Source: an uncultured Chloroflexota bacterium (GTDB lineage Bacteria > Chloroflexota > Anaerolineae > UBA4142 > SHND01). Taken from it: DNA of 64,000 bases. A program made the position numbers and the translations under genes. Location: assembly GCA_937870825.1 (NCBI GenBank), contig CALMZO010000436.1, forward strand, positions 62,001 through 126,000, written 5' to 3'. Positions 16,322 through 23,671 of this stretch are shown piece by piece (the stretch's first letter is position 1; each line of letters opens with the position of its first letter). Below the pieces are notes generated by a model. That model did no database searches, was not told the origin of the DNA, and worked only from the letters and a program-made list of their open reading frames with translations.

Positions 16322-16909
16322 ATGCCCAAACGTTTGTTCACTGCCGCCGACATTCGCATTTGGAAAGAGTGCGGCGAAACGAAAATTGATTTGGCGCCCG
16401 ACGACATTGTGACGCCGGAAGCGGAAGATGTCGCGCGCGCGTTGAAAATCGCGCTCGTGCGCGCGTCCACCGACCCGCTCGCCGACCAAGTACGCAATGT
16501 GGTGCGCGAGTTGCAAAATCGGACAGTGGACAAACGCGCGCCGGATGTGCGCGGGACGCGCGTGCAATTGATTCATCCGAACCGCGTCGAACTGGGTCCC
16601 TTTCCATTCGATGTGAAACGTCCCGACATGAACATTCGCGCGACGGATGTGATTACCGACCGCGATGGTTCGCCAATGGGCGTCGGCTTTATGCGTTTTG
16701 AAAATGGTTCGTTTCCGTGGACGTTGAATTATGATGAAGTCGAGTACGTGATTGATGGGGAATTGGAAATTCGCGTGGGCGACGAGAGTTTTATCGGACA
16801 CGCGGGCGATGTGATTTTTATTCCTCACGGGACAAGCATTTTGTTTTGCACGCGCACGTTCGCGCATTTCATGTACGTGACGTATCCTGCGAATTGGGTT
16901 GCACAGTAA
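16322..16909 (+). CDS. eutQ: Ethanolamine utilisation cupin EutQ
   Basis: EutQ is a cupin protein of the EUT operon, reported to have acetate-kinase-like activity in enterics. The 195-residue product has an N-terminal segment (RLFTAADIRIWKECGETKID) and a C-terminal cupin core: YDEVEYVIDGELEIRVGDES and HAGDVIFIPHGTSILF. The length and the GFMRFENGSFPWTLNYDEVE stretch fit EutQ. The same N-terminal segment recurs in the 122-residue protein at 19849. It is separated from the other eut genes by unrelated genes on both sides. Confidence 0.9.
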   Translation: MPKRLFTAADIRIWKECGETKIDLAPDDIVTPEAEDVARALKIALVRASTDPLADQVRNVVRELQNRTVDKRAPDVRGTRVQLIHPNRVELGPFPFDVKRPDMNIRATDVITDRDGSPMGVGFMRFENGSFPWTLNYDEVEYVIDGELEIRVGDESFIGHAGDVIFIPHGTSILFCTRTFAHFMYVTYPANWVAQ

Positions 16910-16961
16910 CCCGATTCGCCCGAATTGGGACGACGCCATAACTTTTTCTTGGGGAGGAAGA

Positions 16962-17378
16962 ATGCTCAAGGAATTTCGCGAATTCATCGAACGCGGCAAT
17001 GTGGTTGACCTTGCGGTAGCGGTAGTGCTGGGCGCAGCGTTCGGCGCAGTGGTGGACGCGTTCGTCAAAGAAATTATCATGCCGATTTTGGGGCTGTTGA
17101 TAGGCGGCATCAATTTCAGCAACTTGTATATCAATCTTTCGGGCGTTGCCTATCCTTCGTACAGCGCGGCAAAAGAAGCAGGCGCGGCAGTGATTGGCTA
17201 TGGCGCGTTGATTCAATCCATCGTCACATTTTTGATTATCGCGTTTGCGGTGTTTTTGCTCGTCAAAGCCATTAACGTGGTCTATCAACAAAAAGCCGCT
17301 GAACCCGCGCAGACAAAAGAAGAATTGCTGCTCACGGAAATTCGCGATTTGTTGGCGAAACAAAATCGGTCAAGCTAA
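16962..17378 (+). CDS. mscL: Large-conductance mechanosensitive channel MscL
   Basis: The 138-residue protein is a canonical MscL. FREFIERGNVVDLAVAVVLG is the N-terminal helix and pore-lining TM1, VKEIIMPILGLLIGG the loop region, SIVTFLIIAFAVFLLVKAIN TM2, and the C-terminal helix is charged. It opens under extreme hypo-osmotic stress. The ATG at 16962 follows GGGGAGGAAGA, a strong ribosome site. Confidence 0.96.
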   Translation: MLKEFREFIERGNVVDLAVAVVLGAAFGAVVDAFVKEIIMPILGLLIGGINFSNLYINLSGVAYPSYSAAKEAGAAVIGYGALIQSIVTFLIIAFAVFLLVKAINVVYQQKAAEPAQTKEELLLTEIRDLLAKQNRSS

Positions 17379-17381
17379 GTT

Positions 17382-18185
17382 ATGACAGAACCAAATCAAA
17401 AACGCGAGACATGGGCGCAAGGCGAATCGTACGAACCGTACATCGGACGTTGGAGTCGCGTCGCCGCGCGCGAATTTATCAAGTGGCTCAATGTCCAAAA
17501 TGACAAACGATGGCTCGACGTTGGCTGTGGCACGGGCGCGGTAACGCAGGCAATTCTCGAACTCGCCGCGCCGCAAGCTGTCGTCGGTGTGGACAATTCG
17601 GAAGGATATGTTCAATACGCGCGCGAACATACGCAAGACGCGCGCGCGACATTTCAGGTTGGCGACGCGCAAGATTTGAAAACGGAACGCGGCGGCTACG
17701 ATGCCGTCGTGTCGGGACTTGTCTTGAATTTTGTGCCAAGCCCCGAACGCATGGTTGCGGAAATGACGCGCGCCTGTCGTTTGAATGGGCGCGTCGGCGT
17801 CTATCTCTGGGATTACGCAGACAAGATGGAATTGCTGCGCTATTTTTGGGATGCTGCGAGCGCATTGGACCTGAGCGCGCGGGAATTGGACGAAGGTTCG
17901 CGCTTTCCGCTCGCGAACGCGAAGGGATTGTGGAATCTTTTTCTGGATGCGTATTTGAATGATGTCATGACGCGCGCGATTGATGTGCCGATGCACTTTG
18001 CCAATTTCGACGAGTTGTGGGCGCCGTTCCTGCTCGGACAGGGCGCCGCGCCGCATTACGTCATGGCGTTGAATGAAGACCAGCGCGGCGCGCTGCGCGA
18101 ACGTTATGCCCAAATTCTGCCGCGCAATGCAGACGGTTCGATTGATTTGATTGGGCGCGCGTGGGCGGTCAAGGGCACGCGATGA
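17382..18185 (+). CDS. Class I SAM-dependent methyltransferase
   Basis: The 267-residue protein has the Rossmann-like methyltransferase core: RWLDVGCGTGAVTQAIL (motif I, about 44-60), VVGVDNSEGYVQYAR, FQVGDAQDLK and YDAVVSGLVLNFVP. The substrate is not predictable; the family includes menaquinone- and small-molecule methyltransferases. It begins four bases after the mscL stop and is followed by the hairpin that abuts eutJ. Confidence 0.8.
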   Translation: MTEPNQKRETWAQGESYEPYIGRWSRVAAREFIKWLNVQNDKRWLDVGCGTGAVTQAILELAAPQAVVGVDNSEGYVQYAREHTQDARATFQVGDAQDLKTERGGYDAVVSGLVLNFVPSPERMVAEMTRACRLNGRVGVYLWDYADKMELLRYFWDAASALDLSARELDEGSRFPLANAKGLWNLFLDAYLNDVMTRAIDVPMHFANFDELWAPFLLGQGAAPHYVMALNEDQRGALRERYAQILPRNADGSIDLIGRAWAVKGTR

Positions 18186-18200
18186 AGCGCCTCACCCCTG

Positions 18201-18242
18201 GCCCCTCTCCTCAAATTTTTATGCAAAAATTTGAGGAGAGGG
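18201..18242 (+). promoter_or_regulatory. 19-bp perfect hairpin containing the eutJ ribosome site
   Basis: CCCCTCTCCTCAAATTTTT pairs without mismatch with the arm at 18224-18242 across the loop ATGC. The right arm contains GAGGAGAGGGGAG, which is the only ribosome-binding sequence for the eutJ ATG at 18250. If the mRNA folds, this site would be buried. The hairpin is probably an interspersed repeat. Confidence 0.7.
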
Positions 18243-18249
18243 GAGACGT

Positions 18250-19068
18250 ATGAATCGGGAACTCGAACACTTACTGGACGCAACGGAACGCGCGATGCAA
18301 ACGGAGCGCGTCGAATATCGTGGGCGCGTGCATGTCGGCGTAGATTTGGGAACGGCATACACTGTTGTGCTCGTCCTCGACGAATATTTTCAACCGCTTG
18401 CCGGCACGTATCGTTTCGCGCAAGTGGTGCGCGACGGACTCGTGGTAGATTTCATCGGCGCGATTGATTTATTAAAAGAATTGAAACGCGGCATCGAACA
18501 CCGGTTGGGCTTTGAACTCACGCACGGCGCGACAGGATTTCCCCCGGGCGTTCCACGCGCCGAAGTGCGCGCCACCGCGAATGTGTTGCACGCGGCGGGG
18601 CTCGAATGCACAAACCAAGTGGACGAACCGACTGCCGCAAACGCCGTATTGCAAATTCGCGATGGCGCAGTCGTTGACGTTGGCGGCGGCACCACAGGGG
18701 TCGCGATTTTGCGCGACGGGCAAGTAATTTACACGGCGGACGAAGCAACCGGCGGCACACACTTTTCGCTCGTCATTGCGGGCGCGCTGGACATTTCGTT
18801 CGAGGACGCGGAAAAATTGAAAACCGATGCGCGCGAACAGGCGCGTTTGTTTCCGCTCGTGCAGCCCGTGATGGAAAAAGTTGGGGCAATTGTTTCAAAA
18901 CACATTGCGCGTTATGATGTGCATGAAATCTATCTCGTCGGCGGAACGAGCATGTTTCCCAACATGGGACCAGTGATTGAGCGCGTAACAGGCGTCAAGA
19001 CCATTGTCCCGCCGAAACCGCTTTTCATTACACCACTTGGGATTGCGATGAACGACAAAATCAGATGA
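18250..19068 (+). CDS. eutJ: Ethanolamine utilisation chaperone EutJ
   Basis: EutJ is an Hsp70/actin-fold ATPase of the EUT operon, thought to assist folding or assembly of compartment cargo. The 272-residue product has the phosphate-1 loop HVGVDLGTAYTVVLVLDEY, VDEPTAANAV, the phosphate-2 region VVDVGGGTTGVAILRDG and the adenosine motif IYLVGGTSMFPNMGPVIE. The length fits EutJ. Its translation depends on a ribosome site embedded in a hairpin. Confidence 0.93.
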   Translation: MNRELEHLLDATERAMQTERVEYRGRVHVGVDLGTAYTVVLVLDEYFQPLAGTYRFAQVVRDGLVVDFIGAIDLLKELKRGIEHRLGFELTHGATGFPPGVPRAEVRATANVLHAAGLECTNQVDEPTAANAVLQIRDGAVVDVGGGTTGVAILRDGQVIYTADEATGGTHFSLVIAGALDISFEDAEKLKTDAREQARLFPLVQPVMEKVGAIVSKHIARYDVHEIYLVGGTSMFPNMGPVIERVTGVKTIVPPKPLFITPLGIAMNDKIR

Positions 19069-19084
19069 CAGTATCCAGATAACG

Positions 19085-19111
19085 GAATACAGATGCCCCG
19101 CGTCTGTATTC
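19085..19111. repeat. GAATACAGA / TCTGTATTC inverted repeat
   Basis: Perfect nine-base arms sit within a longer low-complexity stretch (CAGATAACGGAATACAG ... TCTGTGCTCTGTATCC) that fills the eutJ-BMC-T junction. Confidence 0.6.
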
Positions 19112-19138
19112 TGTCGTCTGTGCTCTGTATCCTCTCAC

Positions 19139-19762
19139 ATGGCAGACACAAAATTTGAACTCCGCGCGTATTGTTATTTGGACCGCATGCAGCCGCAGTA
19201 CGCGGCGTTCGTCGGCACAATCACGCAAGGCGATTTGCCGATTGAGGGCATGGCATCATTGTATGTCGAAGTCGCGCCGGGCAATGATGTCTTTCGGCTC
19301 GTGGACATTGCCGTAAAATCCACCGACGCCAAACCGGGCGCGCAAATCGTCGAACGCGAATTCGGCATGTTTGAAGTGCATTCGCTCAAGCAAGCCGAAG
19401 TGCTGGAGGCGGGACGCATCGTCCTTGACCGTCTCGGCTTGAAACCCGAAGACCGCATCAAGCCCACCGTTGCGTCGCTGCAAATCATTACGCACGTCAA
19501 CACGTATCAGGTGCAATTGCTCAATCGTTTTCGACGCGGCGCGATGTTGGTGGCGGGCGAAACATTGTTTATCATGGAAGTTGCGCCTGCGGCATACATC
19601 AATCTCGCGGCGAACGAAGCAGAAAAATACGCAAACATCAAACTCATTCACGTTTCTTCTGTCGGACGTTTCGGACGCATGTGGATGTCGGGCAGCGAAG
19701 CGGAAATGATGGCAGCGCAAAAAGCCGCCGTCGCGGCGATTGAAAATTTGCAGGGCAAGTGA
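19139..19762 (+). CDS. Tandem-domain microcompartment shell protein (BMC-T)
   Basis: The 207-residue protein contains two BMC-like halves. The first is AYCYLDRMQPQYAAFVGTIT, GMASLYVEVAPGNDVFRLVD and QIVEREFGMFEVHSLKQAEV. The second is SLQIITHVNTYQVQLLNRFR, GETLFIMEVAPAAYINLAAN and LIHVSSVGRFGRM. This arrangement matches trimeric BMC-T shell proteins outside the EutL group. Two different BMC-T proteins in one locus suggest distinct pore types. It is followed by the EutQ-N-like protein and the BMC-P genes. Confidence 0.85.
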   Translation: MADTKFELRAYCYLDRMQPQYAAFVGTITQGDLPIEGMASLYVEVAPGNDVFRLVDIAVKSTDAKPGAQIVEREFGMFEVHSLKQAEVLEAGRIVLDRLGLKPEDRIKPTVASLQIITHVNTYQVQLLNRFRRGAMLVAGETLFIMEVAPAAYINLAANEAEKYANIKLIHVSSVGRFGRMWMSGSEAEMMAAQKAAVAAIENLQGK

Positions 19763-19769
19763 TTCCGTC

Positions 19770-19838
19770 TGTTATTTCGAGCGGAGCGAGAAATCGTGGG
19801 CGCGAAAATCGAGATTCCTCACTTCGTTCGGAATGACA
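19770..19838. repeat. REP-like element (second copy)
   Basis: ATTTCGAGCGGAGCGAGAAATC is followed at a distance by GATTCCTCACTTCGTTCGGA, the same inverted pair as at 14448. It lies between the BMC-T gene and the 122-residue protein. Confidence 0.85.
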
Positions 19839-19848
19839 TCCAACAAAT

Positions 19849-20217
19849 ATGGCTCGCATCTTTTACACCGAACGCGATATTGAAGACATGGCAAAACGCG
19901 GCGTTACCGAAATCCAAGTGGACGATTCGGTCTATATCACAGACGTTGCGCGCGAGATGATGGACAAACTCGGCATCAAACGCAAAGTGACGAACGGCGC
20001 GCCCGCGTCCTCGAGCGTTTTGAAATCGCCCGACGTCGCGAATTTGCACGCGCAATCTGCGCCCGGCGCAGCCGCGTCGAACAACGCGTCGCTGACGGAC
20101 GCCGAGAGGCAGCAAGTCATCGAGCAAGTGAAAAGCGGCGTGATTGCGCGGCTCGGCGCGGGTGTGGACAGCGCAGTGGTGGAGCAGATTGTGAAACGTG
20201 TGGTGGGCGCGCTGTGA
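19849..20217 (+). CDS. BMC-associated protein with EutQ-like N-terminus and helical C-terminal tag
   Basis: The 122-residue protein is not a named family. Residues 3-45 (RIFYTERDIEDMAKRGVTEI, DDSVYITDVAREMMDKLGIK) align with the N-terminus of EutQ (RLFTAADIRIWKECGETKID). After an Ala/Ser-rich linker the C-terminus, VVEQIVKRVVGAL, is an amphipathic helix like known cargo-targeting peptides. It may be a cargo adaptor or scaffold. Its stop overlaps the GTG start of the first EutN gene. Confidence 0.7.
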   Translation: MARIFYTERDIEDMAKRGVTEIQVDDSVYITDVAREMMDKLGIKRKVTNGAPASSSVLKSPDVANLHAQSAPGAAASNNASLTDAERQQVIEQVKSGVIARLGAGVDSAVVEQIVKRVVGAL

Positions 20218-20525
20218 TTCTCGGTCAGGTCGTCGGCACCGTCGTCGCCACCATCAAAGACGAACAACTCGCGGGCGAAAAACTTTTGCTCGTGCAGTTA
20301 ATGAATCGCAAGCGCGAAAAAATCGGGCGTCCGCAGGCGGCGATTGATGTGGTGGACGCGGGACCAAATGATTTTGTCTTTCTCGTCCGCGCGCGCGAAG
20401 CCGCGTTAGCAACGTATCCCGTCGTCGGTCCCGTGGATTTGGCAATTGTGGGAATTGTGGAAACGGCGGATGCGGTTGAGAACGTCGAGTTGGAATTGCC
20501 AGAAGGTGAAAGTTTTTATGCGTGA
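20214..20525 (+). CDS. eutN: Pentameric shell vertex protein EutN/CcmL (BMC-P), copy 1
   Basis: BMC-P pentamers cap the vertices of the shell. The 103-residue product begins ILGQVVGTVVATIKDEQLAG and has EKLLLVQLMNRKREK, AAIDVVDAGPNDFVFLVRAR and VDLAIVGIVETADAVE, all typical. The start is a GTG that overlaps the upstream stop. It has a slightly longer acidic C-terminus than copy 2 at 21171. Confidence 0.93.
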   Translation: MILGQVVGTVVATIKDEQLAGEKLLLVQLMNRKREKIGRPQAAIDVVDAGPNDFVFLVRAREAALATYPVVGPVDLAIVGIVETADAVENVELELPEGESFYA

Positions 20526-20533
20526 GGTGAAAG

Positions 20534-20827
20534 ATGGCAGTTGAAAATGTTTTAACACAGCACATTGAGATTACGCCGGGCGTGGCGGGTGGCAAACCAC
20601 GTATTGCGGGACGTCGGATTACTGTGCAGAATATCGTGATTTGGCATGAGCGAATGGGGCTAAGCACTGATGAAATAGCAACTGCGTATGATGTGACACT
20701 CGCCGATGTGTATGCAGCGCTCGCGTACTATTTTGATAATCGCGCCGAGATTGACGAATCCATTCGCGCCGATGAGGAATTTGTCAATGAATTGAAAAAG
20801 CGAACGCCCTCGCTCCTAAAGAAATAA
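20534..20827 (+). CDS. DUF433-family protein, putative antitoxin
   Basis: The 97-residue protein is a DUF433 domain: IEITPGVAGGKPRIAGRRIT, TVQNIVIWHERMGLSTDEIA and VTLADVYAALAYYFDNRAEI. DUF433 proteins have a winged-helix-like fold and almost always precede a PIN-like DUF5615 gene. GAGGTGAAAG is a good ribosome site. The pair separates the two BMC-P genes. Confidence 0.9.
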   Translation: MAVENVLTQHIEITPGVAGGKPRIAGRRITVQNIVIWHERMGLSTDEIATAYDVTLADVYAALAYYFDNRAEIDESIRADEEFVNELKKRTPSLLKK

Positions 20828-20836
20828 ACTCGCGTT

Positions 20837-21070
20837 ATGTCGCTCAAATTCTTGATGGATGTTCACGTGCATATCGCTGTCACGGAAGGATTGCGCCGAC
20901 GCGGTGCAGAGGTGTTGACTGTGCAAGAAGCGAACATGCAACTCGCAGACGACATTGACCTACTTGCGTTTGCGTTGCGAGAACGATGGGTCATTTTTAC
21001 GAATGATGCGGATTTTCCACGACTGCATGCCCGCGGCGTTCCACACGGTGGTATCGTGTATTGCCACTAA
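20837..21070 (+). CDS. DUF5615 PIN-like protein, putative toxin
   Basis: The 77-residue protein has the DUF5615/Mut7-C-like PIN outline: LKFLMDVHVHIAVTEGLRRR with the first acidic residue, VLTVQEANMQLADDIDLLAF, and VIFTNDADFPRLHARGVPHG with the TNDxDF motif. Such proteins are candidate RNases neutralised by DUF433 partners. The initial Asp motif reads MDVHV rather than the usual DENL/DANL form, so activity is uncertain. Confidence 0.85.
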   Translation: MSLKFLMDVHVHIAVTEGLRRRGAEVLTVQEANMQLADDIDLLAFALRERWVIFTNDADFPRLHARGVPHGGIVYCH

Positions 21071-21170
21071 CAAACTGCGATTCGCAGAATGATCGAAGGG
21101 TTGATGCTTGTCTTTCAAGTCCTTGAACCTGAACAGATGGCGAATCACCTCGAATATATTTGAGAACAGT

Positions 21171-21449
21171 ATGATTCTCGCCAAAGTCGTCGGCACTGTT
21201 GTTTCCACAATTAAACATCCCGCGTTCGCGGGACGAAAACTTTTGCTCGTGCGCCCGCTTCATCTTAAAAACGAAAAACCCGAAGATGATTTTATCGCGG
21301 TGGACGCGGCGCAAGCGGGAATTGGCGATACGGTGCTTGTTTGTCAAGAAGGCAATTCGACGCGTCAAGTGATTGGCATGCGAAGTGCGCCCGTGCGTTC
21401 CTCGATTGTTGGCGTGATTGATTCGGTTTCTCTGCAATCCGAAATCTAA
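21171..21449 (+). CDS. Pentameric shell vertex protein EutN/CcmL (BMC-P), copy 2
   Basis: The 92-residue product has the BMC-P core: ILAKVVGTVVSTIKHPAFAG, RKLLLVRPLHLKNE, FIAVDAAQAGIGDTVLVCQE and PVRSSIVGVIDSVSL. It diverges clearly from copy 1, so it is not a recent duplication. An in-frame start upstream (21108) is not supported by family homology. The ATG at 21171 restores the standard N-terminus. Confidence 0.92.
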   Translation: MILAKVVGTVVSTIKHPAFAGRKLLLVRPLHLKNEKPEDDFIAVDAAQAGIGDTVLVCQEGNSTRQVIGMRSAPVRSSIVGVIDSVSLQSEI

Positions 21450-21465
21450 AATCGAACATTCCCCC

Positions 21466-22788
21466 ATGTTGTCCTTTCCCCAAAATTTCCTCTGGGGCGC
21501 TGCCACTGCCGCGCATCAAGTCGAAGGTCAAAATTTCAATAACGAGTGGTGGGACTGGGAACAAACGCCCGGGCGCATCAAACACGGACATTCCGCGCGC
21601 GTCGCGTGCGATTGGTGGGGCGGACGCTGGCAGGACGATTTTGACCTCGCGCAAAGTTTGGGACACAACGCGCATCGTATGTCGGTGGAATGGAGTCGGC
21701 TGGAACCCAAACAGGGCGAATGGGATGAGGACGCGGCGCAAACGTATCGCGCCAAGTTGAAGGGGCTGCGCGAGCGTGGCATGACGCCGCTCGTAACCCT
21801 CGTGCATTTCACGCATCCGCGTTGGTTTATGGAGCAGGGCGGTTGGCTCAATAAAGCATCGCTCGCGTGGATGGAACGTTACACAACGCGCGTTGTCGAA
21901 GCGTTTGGCGATTTGTGCAATTTTTGGATTACGCTCAACGAGCCAAATGTGTACATGGTGCTCAGTTATGTTTGGAACGCGCGTCCACCCGGCGCGGGAA
22001 GTTTGCCCCAAGGATTGCGCGTCGCGCGCAACATGCTTTTCGCGCATTACCGCGCGTACGAGGCAATCCATCGCGTACAGAAAGACGCGCAGGTCTCGCT
22101 CGCGCATCAATGGCGTACGCTTGCGCCCGCCAATCCGCGTTCGTCGCTTGACCGTTTCGCGACATGGCAAGGCAATTACGTGGCGAACGAAATGTTCGTC
22201 CGCGCGTTGACCACAGGCAAGATGCCGTTTCCGCTCGGACGCGGTGAAACCATCGGCGACGGGAAAATGCCGCTCGACTATTTCGCGTTCAATTATTATT
22301 TTGTAAGCCATGTCACGTTTGATGTATCGCGTCCGGGTTCTGTCTTTGCGCGCCTCTTGCCTCCCACTTGGCTCAAAGGAACATCGTTCGAAGAGTTAAC
22401 AGATGTCGGGGACCTTGCGCCAAACGCGTTGTATGAATTGCTGAAGCGTTTTGCGCGGTGGAACTTGCCGATTTACATTACCGAAAATGGAACGTTCGAC
22501 ATTGGCAACGACAATCAATTGCCTTCTATTGATAATCAATCGTCCTATCTCGTCACGCATTTGCGCGCGATTCAGCGCGCGAGGCAAGAGGGCGTACAGG
22601 TCAACGGCTATTTTTGGTGGACGCTTGTAGATAATTTTGAATGGGATGCGGGCTATTGGCTCAAGTTCGGTTTGTATCATCTCGACGTCGAATCGCAAAC
22701 GCGCACCAAGCGTCCCGTTGCGGACACGTACGCCAACATCATTCGCGGGAATGGAATTACAGACGCGTTGCTCGCCAAGTATGCTTAG
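21466..22788 (+). CDS. Glycoside hydrolase family 1 (beta-glucosidase-like)
   Basis: The 440-residue protein is a complete GH1 retaining enzyme. FPQNFLWGAATAAHQVEGQN opens the barrel, the acid/base Glu159 lies in FWITLNEPNVY, and the nucleophile Glu340 in LPIYITENGTFD. GYFWWTLVDNFEWDAGYWLK is the aglycone-site signature. There is no signal peptide, so it acts in the cytoplasm on imported beta-glycosides. It directly follows a BMC-P gene, which is unusual context for GH1. Confidence 0.93.
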   Translation: MLSFPQNFLWGAATAAHQVEGQNFNNEWWDWEQTPGRIKHGHSARVACDWWGGRWQDDFDLAQSLGHNAHRMSVEWSRLEPKQGEWDEDAAQTYRAKLKGLRERGMTPLVTLVHFTHPRWFMEQGGWLNKASLAWMERYTTRVVEAFGDLCNFWITLNEPNVYMVLSYVWNARPPGAGSLPQGLRVARNMLFAHYRAYEAIHRVQKDAQVSLAHQWRTLAPANPRSSLDRFATWQGNYVANEMFVRALTTGKMPFPLGRGETIGDGKMPLDYFAFNYYFVSHVTFDVSRPGSVFARLLPPTWLKGTSFEELTDVGDLAPNALYELLKRFARWNLPIYITENGTFDIGNDNQLPSIDNQSSYLVTHLRAIQRARQEGVQVNGYFWWTLVDNFEWDAGYWLKFGLYHLDVESQTRTKRPVADTYANIIRGNGITDALLAKYA

Positions 22789-22793
22789 GATTT

Positions 22794-22861
22794 GTCATTT
22801 CGTGCAGAGCGCGAAATCTCTGCGCGCGCCAAAAGCGATTTCTCGCTCCGCGCGAAATGAC
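22794..22861. repeat. REP-like element (third copy)
   Basis: GTCATTTCGTGCAGAGCGCG and its mirror GCTCCGCGCGAAATGAC enclose a GC-rich centre. It is a diverged version of the element at 14448. It lies between GH1 and the aldolase and ends ten bases before the aldolase ATG. Confidence 0.85.
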
Positions 22862-22871
22862 ACGGAAATGT

Positions 22872-23615
22872 ATGGACGCGCGAACTGAATACGCACTCCG
22901 CGAAGAAATCGTCCGCATCGGCAAGTTGATGTGGGAAAAAAATTTCATCGCCGCGGGCGACGGCAATTTGAGCGCGCGGCTCGGCGCAGACCGCTTGTTG
23001 TGTACGCCAAGCGGCTTGAGCAAAGGATTTTTGAACGCGGAACATTTGCTCGTGATTGATTTGCAAGGCAACAAAATCGGCGCGAATTTTGGCGCGGCGC
23101 GCGAACTCGTTCCTTCATCGGAAATAAAATTGCATCTCGAATGTTATCGCCAACGCGCGGACATCCAAGCCGTCGTTCACGCGCATCCGCCGTCCGCGAT
23201 TTCGTGTACGCTTGTCGGCATCTCGCTGGCGAAATGTATTTTGCCGGAAGTGGTGTACGACTTGGGAATCATTCCCACTTTGCCGTACGCGACGCCGACG
23301 AGCATCGAGGGACCCGAACGCATTCGCGAACTGATTCCGCGTTATGATGCGTTGATGCTCGAACGGCACGGCTCGGTGACAGTCGGTAAAAATTTGTGGG
23401 AAGCGTACATGCGGCTCGAACGTTTGGAACATTCCGCGTTGATTGCGCTGCAAGCGAACGCGGTACAGCCCGTCACGCCGTTAACCGATTCGCAAATTCA
23501 AAAACTCGCGACGATGCGAAAAAATGTGTTTGCCCAACGCGGGCGCGATGTGTGCGCGGAATGCAATGCGTGTATGGTGAGTGAGAAACATGCTTCGCGG
23601 CGAATTCAAAATTAG
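22872..23615 (+). CDS. Class II aldolase/adducin-domain protein (fuculose-phosphate aldolase-like)
   Basis: The 247-residue protein has the class II aldolase fold: AAGDGNLSARLGADRLLCTP, PSSEIKLHLECYRQRADIQA with the catalytic Glu, and AVVHAHPPSAISC plus LERHGSVTVG with zinc-binding His. Sugar-phosphate aldolases of this group are cargo in fucose/rhamnose compartments. An unusual Cys-rich tail, DVCAECNACM, follows the domain. The ATG at 22872 lies just after a REP element; the frame is open further upstream but only through repeat and GH1 sequence. Confidence 0.88.
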   Translation: MDARTEYALREEIVRIGKLMWEKNFIAAGDGNLSARLGADRLLCTPSGLSKGFLNAEHLLVIDLQGNKIGANFGAARELVPSSEIKLHLECYRQRADIQAVVHAHPPSAISCTLVGISLAKCILPEVVYDLGIIPTLPYATPTSIEGPERIRELIPRYDALMLERHGSVTVGKNLWEAYMRLERLEHSALIALQANAVQPVTPLTDSQIQKLATMRKNVFAQRGRDVCAECNACMVSEKHASRRIQN

Positions 23616-23671
23616 AAATTCAAGATTTATCGAACCGAATTTTGAATTTCTAGTTTTGAATTTTGAATTTC
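23616..23671. repeat. AT-rich TTTTGAATTTC inverted repeat
   Basis: Arms of the type GAATTCAAAATTAGAAATTC and TTTTGAATTTCTAGTTTTGA fold back imperfectly. The element overlaps the end of the aldolase gene and runs to the DUF503 start. Its base composition contrasts with the GC-rich genes around it. Confidence 0.6.

Noticed and set aside
19644-19859. Reverse-strand frame with HSERSEES-like peptide
   Set aside because: That peptide is the translation of the REP-like element and commonly leads to false gene calls.
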